A stretch of DNA of 64,000 bases from Mesorhizobium wenxiniae. GTDB lineage: Bacteria > Pseudomonadota > Alphaproteobacteria > Rhizobiales > Rhizobiaceae. Made by a program: the position numbers and the translations under genes. The stretch spans positions 62,001-126,000 of the forward strand of contig NZ_NPKH01000034.1 in the NCBI RefSeq assembly GCF_002284535.1, read 5' to 3'. Shown here piece by piece: positions 32,235-41,233 of this stretch. Each line of letters begins with the position of its first letter. Position 1 is the first letter of the stretch. Under the pieces are notes generated by a model. That model saw only the letters and a list, made by a program, of their open reading frames with translations, searched no databases and was not told the DNA's origin.

Positions 32235-33878
32235 GTGGATCAATCGTCCTTTCAAAAACAGCTCGACGCCCTGCGCGATCACCGTGCGGCCAAATCGGGC
32301 AGCATGCGCGAGGCTTTCGCCGCTGATCCGCAGCGCTTCGAAAAATTCTCCGCCACCGACGGCGACCTGCTGCTCGACTGGTCGAAATGCGCGGTCGATG
32401 CGCAGACGATGGATATGCTGGAGAAGCTGGCGGGAGCCGCCGATCTCGAAGGCCGGCGCGCCGCGATGTTCTCAGGCAAGAAGATCAACGTCACCGAAGG
32501 CCGCGCCGTGCTGCACACCGCCCTGCGCAACCTGAACGGCAAGGGCATCGTGCTCGACGGTCAGGATGTGAAGGCGGAGGTTGTCGCCGTGCTCGACGCG
32601 ATGGGCGTCTTCGCCGATGCCGTGCGCTCCGGCAAGGCGGCCGGCGCCACAGGCAAGAAGATCACCGACATCGTCAACATCGGCATCGGCGGGTCCGACC
32701 TTGGCCCGGCCATGGCGACGCTGGCGCTGGCGCCCTATCACGACGGGCCGCGCACGCACTACGTGTCCAATATCGACGGCGCTCATATCCACGACACGCT
32801 GATGGGCCTTTCCGCCGAAACCACGCTGTTCATCGTGGCCTCGAAGACCTTCACCACGGTCGAGACGATGACCAATGCCGAGACGGCGCGCGAATGGGTG
32901 CAGAAGGCGCTCGGCAAGGAAGCGGTCGGCAAGCATTTCGCCGCCGTCTCGACGGCGCTGGAGTTGGTGGCCAAGTTCGGCATCGCGTCCGACCGCGTCT
33001 TCGGCTTCTGGGACTGGGTCGGCGGACGCTATTCGGTCTGGGGCGCGATCGGCCTGCCGGTGATGATCGCCGTCGGCCCGAAGAATTTTCGCGCCTTTCT
33101 CGACGGCGCGCATGCGATGGACGAGCATTTCCAGACTGCGCCGCTGGCCAGGAACCTGCCGGCGCTGATGGGGCTGGTCGGCTGGTGGCATCGGGTGATC
33201 TGTAAATACCCCGCTCGCGCCGTCATCCCCTACGATCAGCGCCTGTCGAGGCTGCCGGCCTATCTACAGCAGCTCGACATGGAATCGAACGGCAAGAGCG
33301 TCACCCTCGACGGCGGCGCTGTGACCACGCCGACCGGCCCGCTGGTCTGGGGCGAGCCCGGCACCAATGGCCAGCACGCCTTCTTCCAGCTGCTGCACCA
33401 GGGCACCGATTTCATTCCAGTCGAATTCCTCGCAGCGGCCATCGGTCATGAGCCGGACCTCAAGCATCACCACGATCTGTTGCTCGCCAACTGCCTGGCG
33501 CAGTCGGAGGCTTTCATGAAGGGCCGCACGCTGGAGGAAGCGCGCGCGCAGATGCTGGCGAAAGGCATGGCGCCCGCCGAGGTCGACAGGATCGCCCCGC
33601 ACCGCGTCTTCTCCGGCAACCGGCCCTCGACGACGATCCTCTACAGACAACTCGATCCGCATACGTTCGGACGGCTGATCGCGCTCTATGAGCACCGCGT
33701 CTTCGTCGAAGGCACGCTCTTCAACATCAATTCCTTCGACCAGTGGGGCGTCGAGCTCGGCAAGGAACTGGCGACCGGGCTGCTGCCTGTCGTGGAAGGC
33801 AAGGAGAATGCCGCAAAGCGGGACGCTTCGACCGCCGGACTGGTGGGACACATCCACCGATTGCGCGGATCGGAGTAA
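32235..33878 (+). CDS. pgi: Glucose-6-phosphate isomerase
   Basis: 547 aa, full length for a bacterial Pgi. VNIGIGGSDLGPAMATLAL near residue 148, the phosphate-binding SKTFTT near residue 203, GRYSVWGAIGLPV, and WGEPGTNGQHAFFQLLHQGT near residue 375 are diagnostic. Interconverts glucose-6-phosphate and fructose-6-phosphate in the cytosol; in rhizobia it feeds the Entner-Doudoroff and pentose pathways. Begins with GTG at 32235 behind CGGAGTGAGG. A HAD phosphatase follows after six bases. Confidence 0.97.
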   Translation: MDQSSFQKQLDALRDHRAAKSGSMREAFAADPQRFEKFSATDGDLLLDWSKCAVDAQTMDMLEKLAGAADLEGRRAAMFSGKKINVTEGRAVLHTALRNLNGKGIVLDGQDVKAEVVAVLDAMGVFADAVRSGKAAGATGKKITDIVNIGIGGSDLGPAMATLALAPYHDGPRTHYVSNIDGAHIHDTLMGLSAETTLFIVASKTFTTVETMTNAETAREWVQKALGKEAVGKHFAAVSTALELVAKFGIASDRVFGFWDWVGGRYSVWGAIGLPVMIAVGPKNFRAFLDGAHAMDEHFQTAPLARNLPALMGLVGWWHRVICKYPARAVIPYDQRLSRLPAYLQQLDMESNGKSVTLDGGAVTTPTGPLVWGEPGTNGQHAFFQLLHQGTDFIPVEFLAAAIGHEPDLKHHHDLLLANCLAQSEAFMKGRTLEEARAQMLAKGMAPAEVDRIAPHRVFSGNRPSTTILYRQLDPHTFGRLIALYEHRVFVEGTLFNINSFDQWGVELGKELATGLLPVVEGKENAAKRDASTAGLVGHIHRLRGSE

Positions 33879-33883
33879 GCGGC

Positions 33884-34606
33884 TTGGCCGAGATCAAGGG
33901 AATATTGTTCGACAAGGACGGCACGCTTGTCGACTTCAACGCAACATGGCTCGGCGTTGCCGATTTCATGGCGATGGATGCGTCGGAGGGCGACCGCTGG
34001 AAGGCCGACAGGCTGCTTGCCGCGGCGGGCTACGATTTCGCCACCAAACGCTTCAAGCCCGACTCCATCTTCGCCTCCGGCACCAACATGGATGTCGTCG
34101 AGCTTTGGTTTCCGCGGCTGTCGGATGAAGACCAGATGCTTGCCGTCGCCCGCTTCAACGAGATCACCTCGGTGCAGGGCTCGGCGATGGCGGTGGCGCT
34201 GCCGGGCATCGTCGAGACGCTCGGCGTTCTTCACAGGAAATCCTACCGGCTCGGCGTCGCCACCAACGATTCGACCACTGGCGCGGAAAAGACATTGCTG
34301 ACGCTCGGCGTCGCGCAGCTGTTCGACGCCGCCTATGGTTACGACGCGGTGGCCAATCCGAAACCGGCGCCGGATACGATCCTTGCCTTCTCGGACCTTA
34401 CCGGCCTGAGGCCGACCGCGATCGCCATGGTCGGCGACAATCGCCACGATCTGGAGATGGCGCGGGCCGGCGGCTGCGGTCTGGCAATCGGCGTGCTCTC
34501 CGGCACCGGCACGCGGGAATCGCTATCGCAGATCGCCGACGTCATTCTGGATTCGGTTGCCGACCTGCCCGACTTTCTTTCGGCAAGGGTCAAGGAGACG
34601 ACCTGA
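33884..34606 (+). CDS. HAD-superfamily phosphatase (Gph-like)
   Basis: 240 aa from a TTG at 33884, five bases after the pgi stop, with GGAG at 33872-33875. Motif I FDKDGTLVDFNATW, motif III/IV ANPKPAPDT and MVGDNRHDLEMARAGGCG mark a phosphoglycolate-phosphatase-like HAD. The cap domain is the small helical C1 type. Coupling with pgi suggests a sugar-phosphate substrate, but that is inference. Confidence 0.83.
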   Translation: MAEIKGILFDKDGTLVDFNATWLGVADFMAMDASEGDRWKADRLLAAAGYDFATKRFKPDSIFASGTNMDVVELWFPRLSDEDQMLAVARFNEITSVQGSAMAVALPGIVETLGVLHRKSYRLGVATNDSTTGAEKTLLTLGVAQLFDAAYGYDAVANPKPAPDTILAFSDLTGLRPTAIAMVGDNRHDLEMARAGGCGLAIGVLSGTGTRESLSQIADVILDSVADLPDFLSARVKETT

Positions 34607-34616
34607 ACTCGCAGGG

Positions 34617-35354
34617 CTACTCCGGCTCGAACGAGAAGACACCGCTCGGCTTCATCGCCGCGCCTTTTGCTTCGCCGACATCCGGCACGCGGTATTCGGC
34701 CAGCAGCCGAAGCCGCGAGCGGGGCAGGTAGGCCCGGCCCGGGTCGCCGATCAGCACATTGATGCGTGCGGCCAGGCAGCGGTCGAGGAAGGGGATGACC
34801 CGGTCGGCGAGATCTTGCCCGTAAAACAAGTCGCCGGCTGCCACGACATCCACCGGCGGCGGCGGACCAGCGGTGATGTCCTGGCCGACGACTGTGATTG
34901 CGACGCCGTTCGCCGCCGCATTGAGACCGAGCGCCGCGACGCCGTTGCGGTCGATCTCAGACGCGAGCACTTCGCGCGCTCCGGCCTTTGCCGCGGCGAT
35001 GCCGACGAGGCCCGACCCGGCGCCGAGGTCGAGCACGCGAAGCCCGGCCACGGACTCCGGCCGATCGAGGATGTAGCGGGCAAGCACCGCGCCGCCGGCC
35101 CAGGCATAGGCCCAGTAAGGTGGATGCGGCTCGGGCCCGTCCTCGTCGGCTTCGGTTCCTTCTTCTTCCGGCTCGGCTGCTTGTCCTTCTTGATGCGTGA
35201 GCCGCCACAGACCGCTCGCGGGATGCGTTGCATAAAGCCGGATTTCGGGAAGCGCAGGAACAGGGGCGATACGCATGTTCGCCTTGATGAATGTCAGCGG
35301 ATCGTGACGGGAAAGCGTGTCCACCGTGTCATCTACAGTAAGGCAATCGCCCAA
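34617..35354 (-). CDS. ETF-beta-lysine-type protein methyltransferase (ETFBKMT/METTL20 family)
   Basis: 245 aa seven-beta-strand methyltransferase. PPYWAYAWAGGAVLARYILD near residue 79 is the family signature and RVLDLGAGSGLVGIAAAKAG near residue 104 is the SAM loop. Bacterial homologues trimethylate lysines on electron-transfer flavoprotein beta. An acidic insert (QAAEPEEEGTEADEDGPE, residues ~58-75) precedes the signature and is unusual. The TTG at 35354, eight bases after the acyl-CoA synthetase stop and behind AGGGAT, gives the full family N-terminus (LTFIKANMRIAPVP); a GTG further in is possible. Confidence 0.8.
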   Translation of the reverse strand: MGDCLTVDDTVDTLSRHDPLTFIKANMRIAPVPALPEIRLYATHPASGLWRLTHQEGQAAEPEEEGTEADEDGPEPHPPYWAYAWAGGAVLARYILDRPESVAGLRVLDLGAGSGLVGIAAAKAGAREVLASEIDRNGVAALGLNAAANGVAITVVGQDITAGPPPPVDVVAAGDLFYGQDLADRVIPFLDRCLAARINVLIGDPGRAYLPRSRLRLLAEYRVPDVGEAKGAAMKPSGVFSFEPE

Positions 35355-35361
35355 ATTATCC

Positions 35362-37224
35362 CTATCCCCGTAACGCCCGCCGCAGAATCTTGCCCACCGG
35401 CGTCTTCGGCAGTTCGGTCCGAAACTCGATGTATTTTGGCCGCTTGTAGCCGGTCAGGTTCTCGCGGCAATAGACGGTCAGCACCTCAGCGGTCAGCAAC
35501 GGGTCCTTCTTGACGACGAACAGCTTCGGCACTTCGCCTGAATGCTCGTCCGGCACACCGATCGCCGCCACTTCGAGCACGCCCGGATGCAGCGCCACGA
35601 CTTCCTCGAGTTCGTTCGGATAGACGTTGAAGCCGGACACCAGGATCATGTCCTTCTTGCGGTCGACGATCTTGGTGTAGCCGCGCTCGTCCATGAAGCC
35701 CATGTCGCCCGACTTGAAGAAACCATCCTTGGTCATCACCTTGGCGGTCTCGTCCGGCCGGTTCCAGTAGCCGGCCATCACTTGCGGTCCGCGTATGCAG
35801 ATCTCGCCGACTTCGCCGAGCGGCAAATCGTTGCCGTCGTCCTCGCGGATGGCGATCTCGGTCGAGGGCAGCGGCAGGCCGATCGTGCCGGTGAAGGTGC
35901 CATTGCTGAATGTGTTGGCGGTGGCCACCGGCGAGGTTTCCGAAAGCCCGTAGCCCTCGGTAACCGGGCAGCCGGTCAACGCCTTCCAGCGTTCGGCAAC
36001 ACCCTTCTGCACCGCCATGCCGCCGCCCAGCGTCAGGATCAGTGGCTTGAAGTCAAGCTTGCGGAAATCTTCATTGTTTAGCAGCGCGTTGAACAGCGTG
36101 TTGAGGCCTGGAAAGATGTGGATCGGATATTTGCCGAGTTGCTTGACGAAGCCGGGAATGTCGCGCGGATTGGGAATGAGTATGTTCTGGCCGCCGAGCT
36201 GCATGCCCATCAGTGCGTTCACCGTCAGCGCGAAGATATGGTAGAGCGGCAGCGCGCAGATGAAGTTGAGATGCGCCGGTTTCGGCTTGACCGTGAAGGC
36301 GTCCTCGATCCAGAGCGCGTTCTGCGCCACATTGGCCAGCACGTTGCTGTGCAGCAGTACCGCGCCCTTCGAGATGCCGGTGGTGCCGCCGGTATATTGC
36401 AGGAAGGCGACATCGTCGGCAGCGACCTTCACCGGCTTGAAATTCATGCCGGTGCCTGCTTTCAACGCGGCGTTGAACTTGACATGGCCGGGCAGCGACC
36501 AGGCCGGGACCATCTTCTTCACGCGGCGCACGACGAGATTGACGATCGTTCCTTTCAGGCCGCCAAGCATGTCGCCCATCGCCGCGACCACGACATGCTT
36601 GACAGCGGTTTTGGCGATCACCGCCTGCAAGGTGTTGGCGAAATTTTCGAGAATGACGATGGCTTGAGCGCCTGAATCCCTGAGCTGATGTTCCAGCTCG
36701 CGCGGCGTGTAGAGCGGGTTGATGTTGACCACGACATAGCCGGCACGCAGCACTGCCATCATCGCCACCGGATATTGCAGCACGTTCGGCATCATCACCG
36801 CCACGCGTGCGCCTTTCTGCAGTCCCGTAGACTGCAGATAGGCGGCGAAGGCGGCCGATTGCCGCTCGACTTCCGCATAGGTGATGGTCTTGCCCATGCA
36901 GGTGAAGGCCGGCCGGCTGGCATACTGCTTGCAGGCGTCGGCGAGCAGATCGCCGATTGAGCCGAACGGCAGGGCGCCGATCTCGGCAGGAACGACCTTC
37001 GGGTAGCTCTTGAGCCAAGGCCTTTCCGGCGATCCGGCGCCAACCGCTTTCGGCAATCTCTCGGCCGGACCCGGCTTCGACGCCGATGTAGCCGATGTCG
37101 GTGCCGCTTTCGGCTTGGCAACGGCTTTGGCCGTCGGCGCCTTTGGCTTGTCGGAACTGGCCGGTTTTGCGGCAGTTTTGGCCCTCGCTTTCGCGGGGGC
37201 CGTTGTCCTTGGTGCTTTTGCCAC
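35362..37224 (-). CDS. fadD: Long-chain acyl-CoA synthetase (FadD type) with a histone-H1-like N-terminal tail
   Basis: 620 aa. Residues ~95-620 are an ANL-superfamily ligase: ATP loop LQYTGGTTGISKGA, A5 EGYGLSETSPV, A7 KSGDMGFMDERGY, A8 DRKKDMILVSGFNVYP, and the C-terminal catalytic lysine in LPKTPVGKILRRALR. It activates fatty acids to acyl-CoA. The first ~58 residues are almost only A, K, P, T and S with AKAxAKxAAKP repeats, like the DNA-binding tails of histone-H1-like or phasin proteins; this is unusual for FadD. The extension is real if the ATG at 37224 (GAGGGACAGG upstream) is used; the enzyme could also start near residue 66. Confidence 0.88.
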   Translation of the reverse strand: MAKAPRTTAPAKARAKTAAKPASSDKPKAPTAKAVAKPKAAPTSATSASKPGPAERLPKAVGAGSPERPWLKSYPKVVPAEIGALPFGSIGDLLADACKQYASRPAFTCMGKTITYAEVERQSAAFAAYLQSTGLQKGARVAVMMPNVLQYPVAMMAVLRAGYVVVNINPLYTPRELEHQLRDSGAQAIVILENFANTLQAVIAKTAVKHVVVAAMGDMLGGLKGTIVNLVVRRVKKMVPAWSLPGHVKFNAALKAGTGMNFKPVKVAADDVAFLQYTGGTTGISKGAVLLHSNVLANVAQNALWIEDAFTVKPKPAHLNFICALPLYHIFALTVNALMGMQLGGQNILIPNPRDIPGFVKQLGKYPIHIFPGLNTLFNALLNNEDFRKLDFKPLILTLGGGMAVQKGVAERWKALTGCPVTEGYGLSETSPVATANTFSNGTFTGTIGLPLPSTEIAIREDDGNDLPLGEVGEICIRGPQVMAGYWNRPDETAKVMTKDGFFKSGDMGFMDERGYTKIVDRKKDMILVSGFNVYPNELEEVVALHPGVLEVAAIGVPDEHSGEVPKLFVVKKDPLLTAEVLTVYCRENLTGYKRPKYIEFRTELPKTPVGKILRRALRG

Positions 37225-37653
37225 CTGTCCCTCCCTCGGTTGTTCTTATTGTCTCTGCTTGCCCGCCGCGTTGCCTCCGAATGACAGAGACGTCCTCCGC
37301 TGCTGCCGGCATCCAGGAAATGCAGCCTGCCATCTATGTATTGCGACTATCGGCAGCCGTGCAAGTCTGACCCTGCGGCAAGACTGGAAAGAAATCTTCC
37401 GCGCCAATGACAAGCCGATGGTCGCGGTTCCTCACCAACGCCGGGTTGAAGATCAATAAAAAAATGCAGTCGTTAATAATACCGTGATCGGCAGAAATTA
37501 ACATTTCATTCTCTTTATCGAGGATGCCGGAGAATTAAATTCTGCTTCCCATGGGGTAGGCAAACGGGGTGTTCCAAAGCCGGAAAAACGGTGCTTATAT
37601 GCGCGCTTCGCGAGCCTGATAGAGGGGCTTGGAAGAACATCAGGGAGTCCTCC
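37225..37653. promoter_or_regulatory. Divergent intergenic region between fadD and dppA
   Basis: 429 bases without a gene. The left 200 bases are GC-rich. 37450-37545 is strongly AT-rich for this genome and includes a perfect 13-base palindrome AGAATTAAATTCT at 37531-37543, a plausible operator. A TTATAT-like -10 element occurs at about 37594-37599, 55-60 bases before the dppA start. The promoter for the peptide transporter is therefore most likely in 37550-37610. Confidence 0.4.
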
Positions 37654-39246
37654 ATGAAAAAGAAACTGACTTTTGCGGCCGCGTTGCTGGCCGCAAGCGT
37701 CCTCGGCGGCATGGCCAATGCGAAACAGCTGGTCTACTGCTCGGAGGCGTCGCCGGCCGGCTTCGACCCGTCGCCGTGGAGCGGTGGCAACGACTTCGAC
37801 GCGTCGTCGCGCACCATCTATTCGCGCCTGGTCGAGTTCGAACACGGCAAAACCACCATCACCCCCGGCCTCGCCGAGAGCTGGACGGTTTCTGACGACG
37901 GTCTCGAATACACGTTCAAGCTTCGGCCGGGTGTGAAGTTCCAGACCACCGACTACTTCACGCCGACGCGCGATCTCAACGCCGACGACGTGATCTTCTC
38001 CTTCGAACGCCAGTGGAAGAAGGAAAACCCGTGGTTCGACTATCTGGCAGGCACCGGCTGGGAATATTTTGCCGGCATGGGCTTCCCGGATCTTCTCAAG
38101 GAAATCGTCAAGGTCGACGACCTGACGGTGAAATTCGTGCTGAACAAGCCTGAAGTCGCTTTCCTGCCGGACCTCGGCATGGATTTTGCTTCGATCGTCT
38201 CCAAGGAATATGCCGACCAGCTCGACAAGGCCGGCACCAGGCAGCAATTCACCCAAAAGCCGATCGGCACCGGTCCGTTCCAGTTCGTCGACTACCAGGT
38301 CGATGCGGTCATCCGCTATGCGGCATGGGACGGCTACTATGGCGGCCGCCAGAAAATCGACGATCTGATCTTTGCCATCACGACCGATCCGGCCGTGCGC
38401 GCGCAGAAGCTGAAGGCGGGCGAGTGCGATATCATGTCGTATCCGGCGCCGGCCGACATTGCCGGCCTGAAAGCCGACCCGAACCTCAAGGTCGACGAGC
38501 AGGAAGGCCTGAACATCGGCTACATGGCCTATAACACGACCCAGCCGCCCTTCGACAAGGTCGAGGTCCGCAAGGCCCTCAACATGGCCGTCAACAAGCA
38601 GGCCATTCTCGATGCGGTCTATCAGGGCGCTGGCCAGGCGGCCATAAACCCGATCCCGCCGACGATGTGGTCCTATAACAAGGACATCAAGGACGATCCG
38701 TACGATCCGGACGCGGCCAAGAAGATGCTGACTGATGCCGGCGTCACGGATCTCTCGATGAAGATCTGGGCAATGCCCGTCAGCCGCCCGTACAATCCGA
38801 ACGCCCAAAGAGTAGCCGAACTGATTCAGGCCGACTACGCCAAGATCGGCGTGAAGGCCGAGATCGTCAGCTACGAATGGACCGAGTATCGCGAACGCGG
38901 CAAGGCCAAGGACCGCGACGGCGCCTTCCAACTGGGCTGGACCGGTGACAATGGCGATCCGGACAACTTCCTGTTCCTGCTCGGCTGCGATGCCATCGGC
39001 CAGTCCAACTATGCGATATGGTGCAACCAGGAGTTCGAAGCCCTGCTGCAGAAGGGCAAGGCAACTACTGACGTCGCGGAGCGCACCAAGATCTACGAGG
39101 AAGCTCAGGTCGTGTTCAAGCGTGAGGCGCCATGGCTGACCATCGCCCATTCCAAGGTCTTCATGCCGATGAACAAGAAAGTTACCGGCTTCGTCATGGA
39201 CCCGCTCGGCATTCATAGGTTCGACGGCGTCGACGTCACCGAATAA
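37654..39246 (+). CDS. dppA: Dipeptide-type ABC importer, periplasmic binding protein
   Basis: 530 aa SBP_bac_5 family protein with a signal peptide (KKKLTFAAALLAASVLGG, cut after ANA). LVYCSEASPAGFDPSPWSGG at the mature start, NADDVIFSFERQW near residue 110, and the closing REAPWLTIAHSKVFMPMNKK are DppA hallmarks; a WTGDNGDPDNFL block lines the peptide pocket. ATG 37654 behind GGGAG. First gene of a complete dppABCDF-order operon; takes up dipeptides or, in rhizobia, also delta-aminolevulinate. Confidence 0.93.
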   Translation: MKKKLTFAAALLAASVLGGMANAKQLVYCSEASPAGFDPSPWSGGNDFDASSRTIYSRLVEFEHGKTTITPGLAESWTVSDDGLEYTFKLRPGVKFQTTDYFTPTRDLNADDVIFSFERQWKKENPWFDYLAGTGWEYFAGMGFPDLLKEIVKVDDLTVKFVLNKPEVAFLPDLGMDFASIVSKEYADQLDKAGTRQQFTQKPIGTGPFQFVDYQVDAVIRYAAWDGYYGGRQKIDDLIFAITTDPAVRAQKLKAGECDIMSYPAPADIAGLKADPNLKVDEQEGLNIGYMAYNTTQPPFDKVEVRKALNMAVNKQAILDAVYQGAGQAAINPIPPTMWSYNKDIKDDPYDPDAAKKMLTDAGVTDLSMKIWAMPVSRPYNPNAQRVAELIQADYAKIGVKAEIVSYEWTEYRERGKAKDRDGAFQLGWTGDNGDPDNFLFLLGCDAIGQSNYAIWCNQEFEALLQKGKATTDVAERTKIYEEAQVVFKREAPWLTIAHSKVFMPMNKKVTGFVMDPLGIHRFDGVDVTE

Positions 39247-39261
39247 CTCCTGAGAAATTCG

Positions 39262-39291
39262 ACGGCGGCGCTGGACTTCCGGCGCCGCCGT
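39262..39291 (+). terminator. Stable stem-loop between dppA and dppB
   Basis: ACGGCGGCGC (39262-39271) pairs perfectly with GCGCCGCCGT (39282-39291) around a ten-base loop, in the 58-base gap after dppA. Structures in this position of importer operons usually protect the binding-protein mRNA or attenuate, giving more binding protein than permease. Not followed by a T-run, so attenuation or 3' protection is more likely than full termination. Confidence 0.6.
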
Positions 39292-39304
39292 TCTATGAAG
39301 TAAG

Positions 39305-40312
39305 ATGCTCCGCTATCTCCTCCACAAGCTCGCCCTGATCATCCCGACGGTGTTCGGCATATCGCTGGCGGCATTCGCTTTCGTCCGTCTCCTGCCGGGC
39401 GACCCGATCCTGGCCCTGGCTGGCGAGCGCGGCGTCAGCCCCGAACGCTACGCCGAGCTTATCGAGCGGTTTGGCTACAACCGGCCTTATGTCATCCAGT
39501 ATCTGGAGTATATCGGCAGGGTCCTGACCGGCGACTTCGGCATATCGCTCGCCACCAAGCGGCCTGTGCTCGGTGAATTCCAGGCGCTGTTTCCGGCGAC
39601 GCTGGAACTGGCGACGATCGCGCTGATCATTGCCGTGCTCATCGGCATTCCCGCCGGTATCTTCGCCGCGGTCAAGCGCGGATCATGGTTCGACCAGGCG
39701 ACGATGGGTGTGGCGCTGACCGGCTATTCGATGCCGATCTTCTGGTGGGGCCTGCTGCTCATCATCTTCTTCTCCGGCTATCTCGGCTGGACGCCGGTTT
39801 CCGGCCGCATCGGCCTTCAGTATTTCTTCAAGCCGACCACGGGGTTCATGCTGATCGACAGCCTGATCTCCGGCAAGAGCGGCGCTTTCAGGTCCGCCGC
39901 CAGTCATCTGGTCCTGCCGGCGATCGTGCTGGCGACAATCCCGCTCGCCGTTATAGCGCGGCAGACGCGGTCGGCGATGCTGGAGGTGCTGGGCGAAGAC
40001 TATGTCCGCACCGCCCGCGCCAAGGGCCTGGCGCCGCGCCGCGTCATCGGGCTCCACGCTTTTCGCAATGCGCTGATCCCCGTCGTTACCACCATCGGCC
40101 TGCAGGTCGGCACCCTGATGGCCGGCGCCATCCTGACCGAAACGATCTTTTCGTGGCCCGGTATCGGCAAGTGGATGATCGACGCGATCGCCAAGCGCGA
40201 CTATGTCGTCGTCCAGAGCGGCTTGCTGATCATCGCGCTAATTGTCATGGCGGTGAACCTGATCGTCGACGTGCTCTACGCCGTCATCAACCCACGAATC
40301 CGGGTGCAGTGA
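39305..40312 (+). CDS. dppB: Dipeptide ABC importer permease
   Basis: 335 aa, six membrane segments, opening MLRYLLHKLALIIPTVFGIS and RLLPGDPILALAGERG typical of DppB/OppB. The EAA region DYVRTARAKGLAPRRVIGLH near residue 230 contacts the ATPases. Adjacent dppC starts two bases after its stop. Confidence 0.93.
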   Translation: MLRYLLHKLALIIPTVFGISLAAFAFVRLLPGDPILALAGERGVSPERYAELIERFGYNRPYVIQYLEYIGRVLTGDFGISLATKRPVLGEFQALFPATLELATIALIIAVLIGIPAGIFAAVKRGSWFDQATMGVALTGYSMPIFWWGLLLIIFFSGYLGWTPVSGRIGLQYFFKPTTGFMLIDSLISGKSGAFRSAASHLVLPAIVLATIPLAVIARQTRSAMLEVLGEDYVRTARAKGLAPRRVIGLHAFRNALIPVVTTIGLQVGTLMAGAILTETIFSWPGIGKWMIDAIAKRDYVVVQSGLLIIALIVMAVNLIVDVLYAVINPRIRVQ

Positions 40313-40313
40313 G

Positions 40314-41231
40314 ATGACCGACCAAACCACGGCAGAAGCCACCGCCGCCGCCATTCCGACCGGCGGCCGGCAGCGCGCCTTCGCCGAGTTCTGGCATTAC
40401 TACTCGATGAACACCGGCGCCGTCATCGGCCTGGTCGTGTTCGCGGCTCTGGTGCTGATCGCGATTTTCGCACCGCTGGTCGCGCCGCATTCGCCTGACG
40501 AACAGTTTCGCGATTCGCTGCTGACGCCCCCGGTCTGGCAGGAGGGCGGCAAATCGATGTTCCTGCTCGGCACCGACGCGGTCGGCCGCGACATGCTTTC
40601 GCGGCTGATTTTCGGCGCGCGGTTCTCGCTGTTCATCGGTCTGGTCGTCGTCGTTTTCTCGCTGACCAGCGGCATCGTCCTCGGCGTGCTCGCCGGCTAT
40701 TTCCGCGGCTGGGTCGATACGCTGATCATGCGCATCATGGACGTCATTCTGGCCTTCCCGTCGCTGCTCCTCGCCCTGGTTCTGGTGGCGATCCTCGGAC
40801 CCGGCCTGTTCAACGCCATGCTGGCGATTGCGCTGGTGCTGCAGCCGCATTTCGCGCGGCTCACGCGCGCGGCGGTGATGGCTGAAAAGAACCGCGAATA
40901 TGTGATCTCCGCCAAGGTGGCCGGTGCCAGTCACCTCAGGCTGATGGTGAAGACGATCTTGCCGAACTGCATGGCACCTCTGATCGTGCAGGCGACGCTG
41001 TCCTTCTCCAACGCCATTCTCGAGGCCGCGGCTCTCGGCTTCCTCGGCGTCGGCGCGCAGCCGCCGACGCCGGAATGGGGCACGATGCTGGCCACGGCGC
41101 GCGAGTTCATCCTGCGCGCGCCATGGGTGGTGACCTTCCCCGGCCTTGCCATTCTAATCACGGTGCTTGCCATCAACCTGATCGGCGATGGCCTGCGCGA
41201 TGCCTTTGACCCCAAGCTGAAGAGGTCGTGA
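40314..41231 (+). CDS. dppC: Dipeptide ABC importer permease
   Basis: 305 aa. N-terminal OppC_N segment (MNTGAVIGLVVFAALVLIAI), FLLGTDAVGRDMLSRLIFGA near residue 83, and the EAA motif YVISAKVAGASHLRLMVKTI near residue 200. Pairs with DppB. Followed directly by dppD. Confidence 0.93.
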   Translation: MTDQTTAEATAAAIPTGGRQRAFAEFWHYYSMNTGAVIGLVVFAALVLIAIFAPLVAPHSPDEQFRDSLLTPPVWQEGGKSMFLLGTDAVGRDMLSRLIFGARFSLFIGLVVVVFSLTSGIVLGVLAGYFRGWVDTLIMRIMDVILAFPSLLLALVLVAILGPGLFNAMLAIALVLQPHFARLTRAAVMAEKNREYVISAKVAGASHLRLMVKTILPNCMAPLIVQATLSFSNAILEAAALGFLGVGAQPPTPEWGTMLATAREFILRAPWVVTFPGLAILITVLAINLIGDGLRDAFDPKLKRS

Positions 41232-41233
41232 CC

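Noticed and set aside
37498..39216. Long minus-strand open frame across dppA
   Set aside because: Antisense to a protein with a signal peptide and clear DppA motifs; no homology seen.
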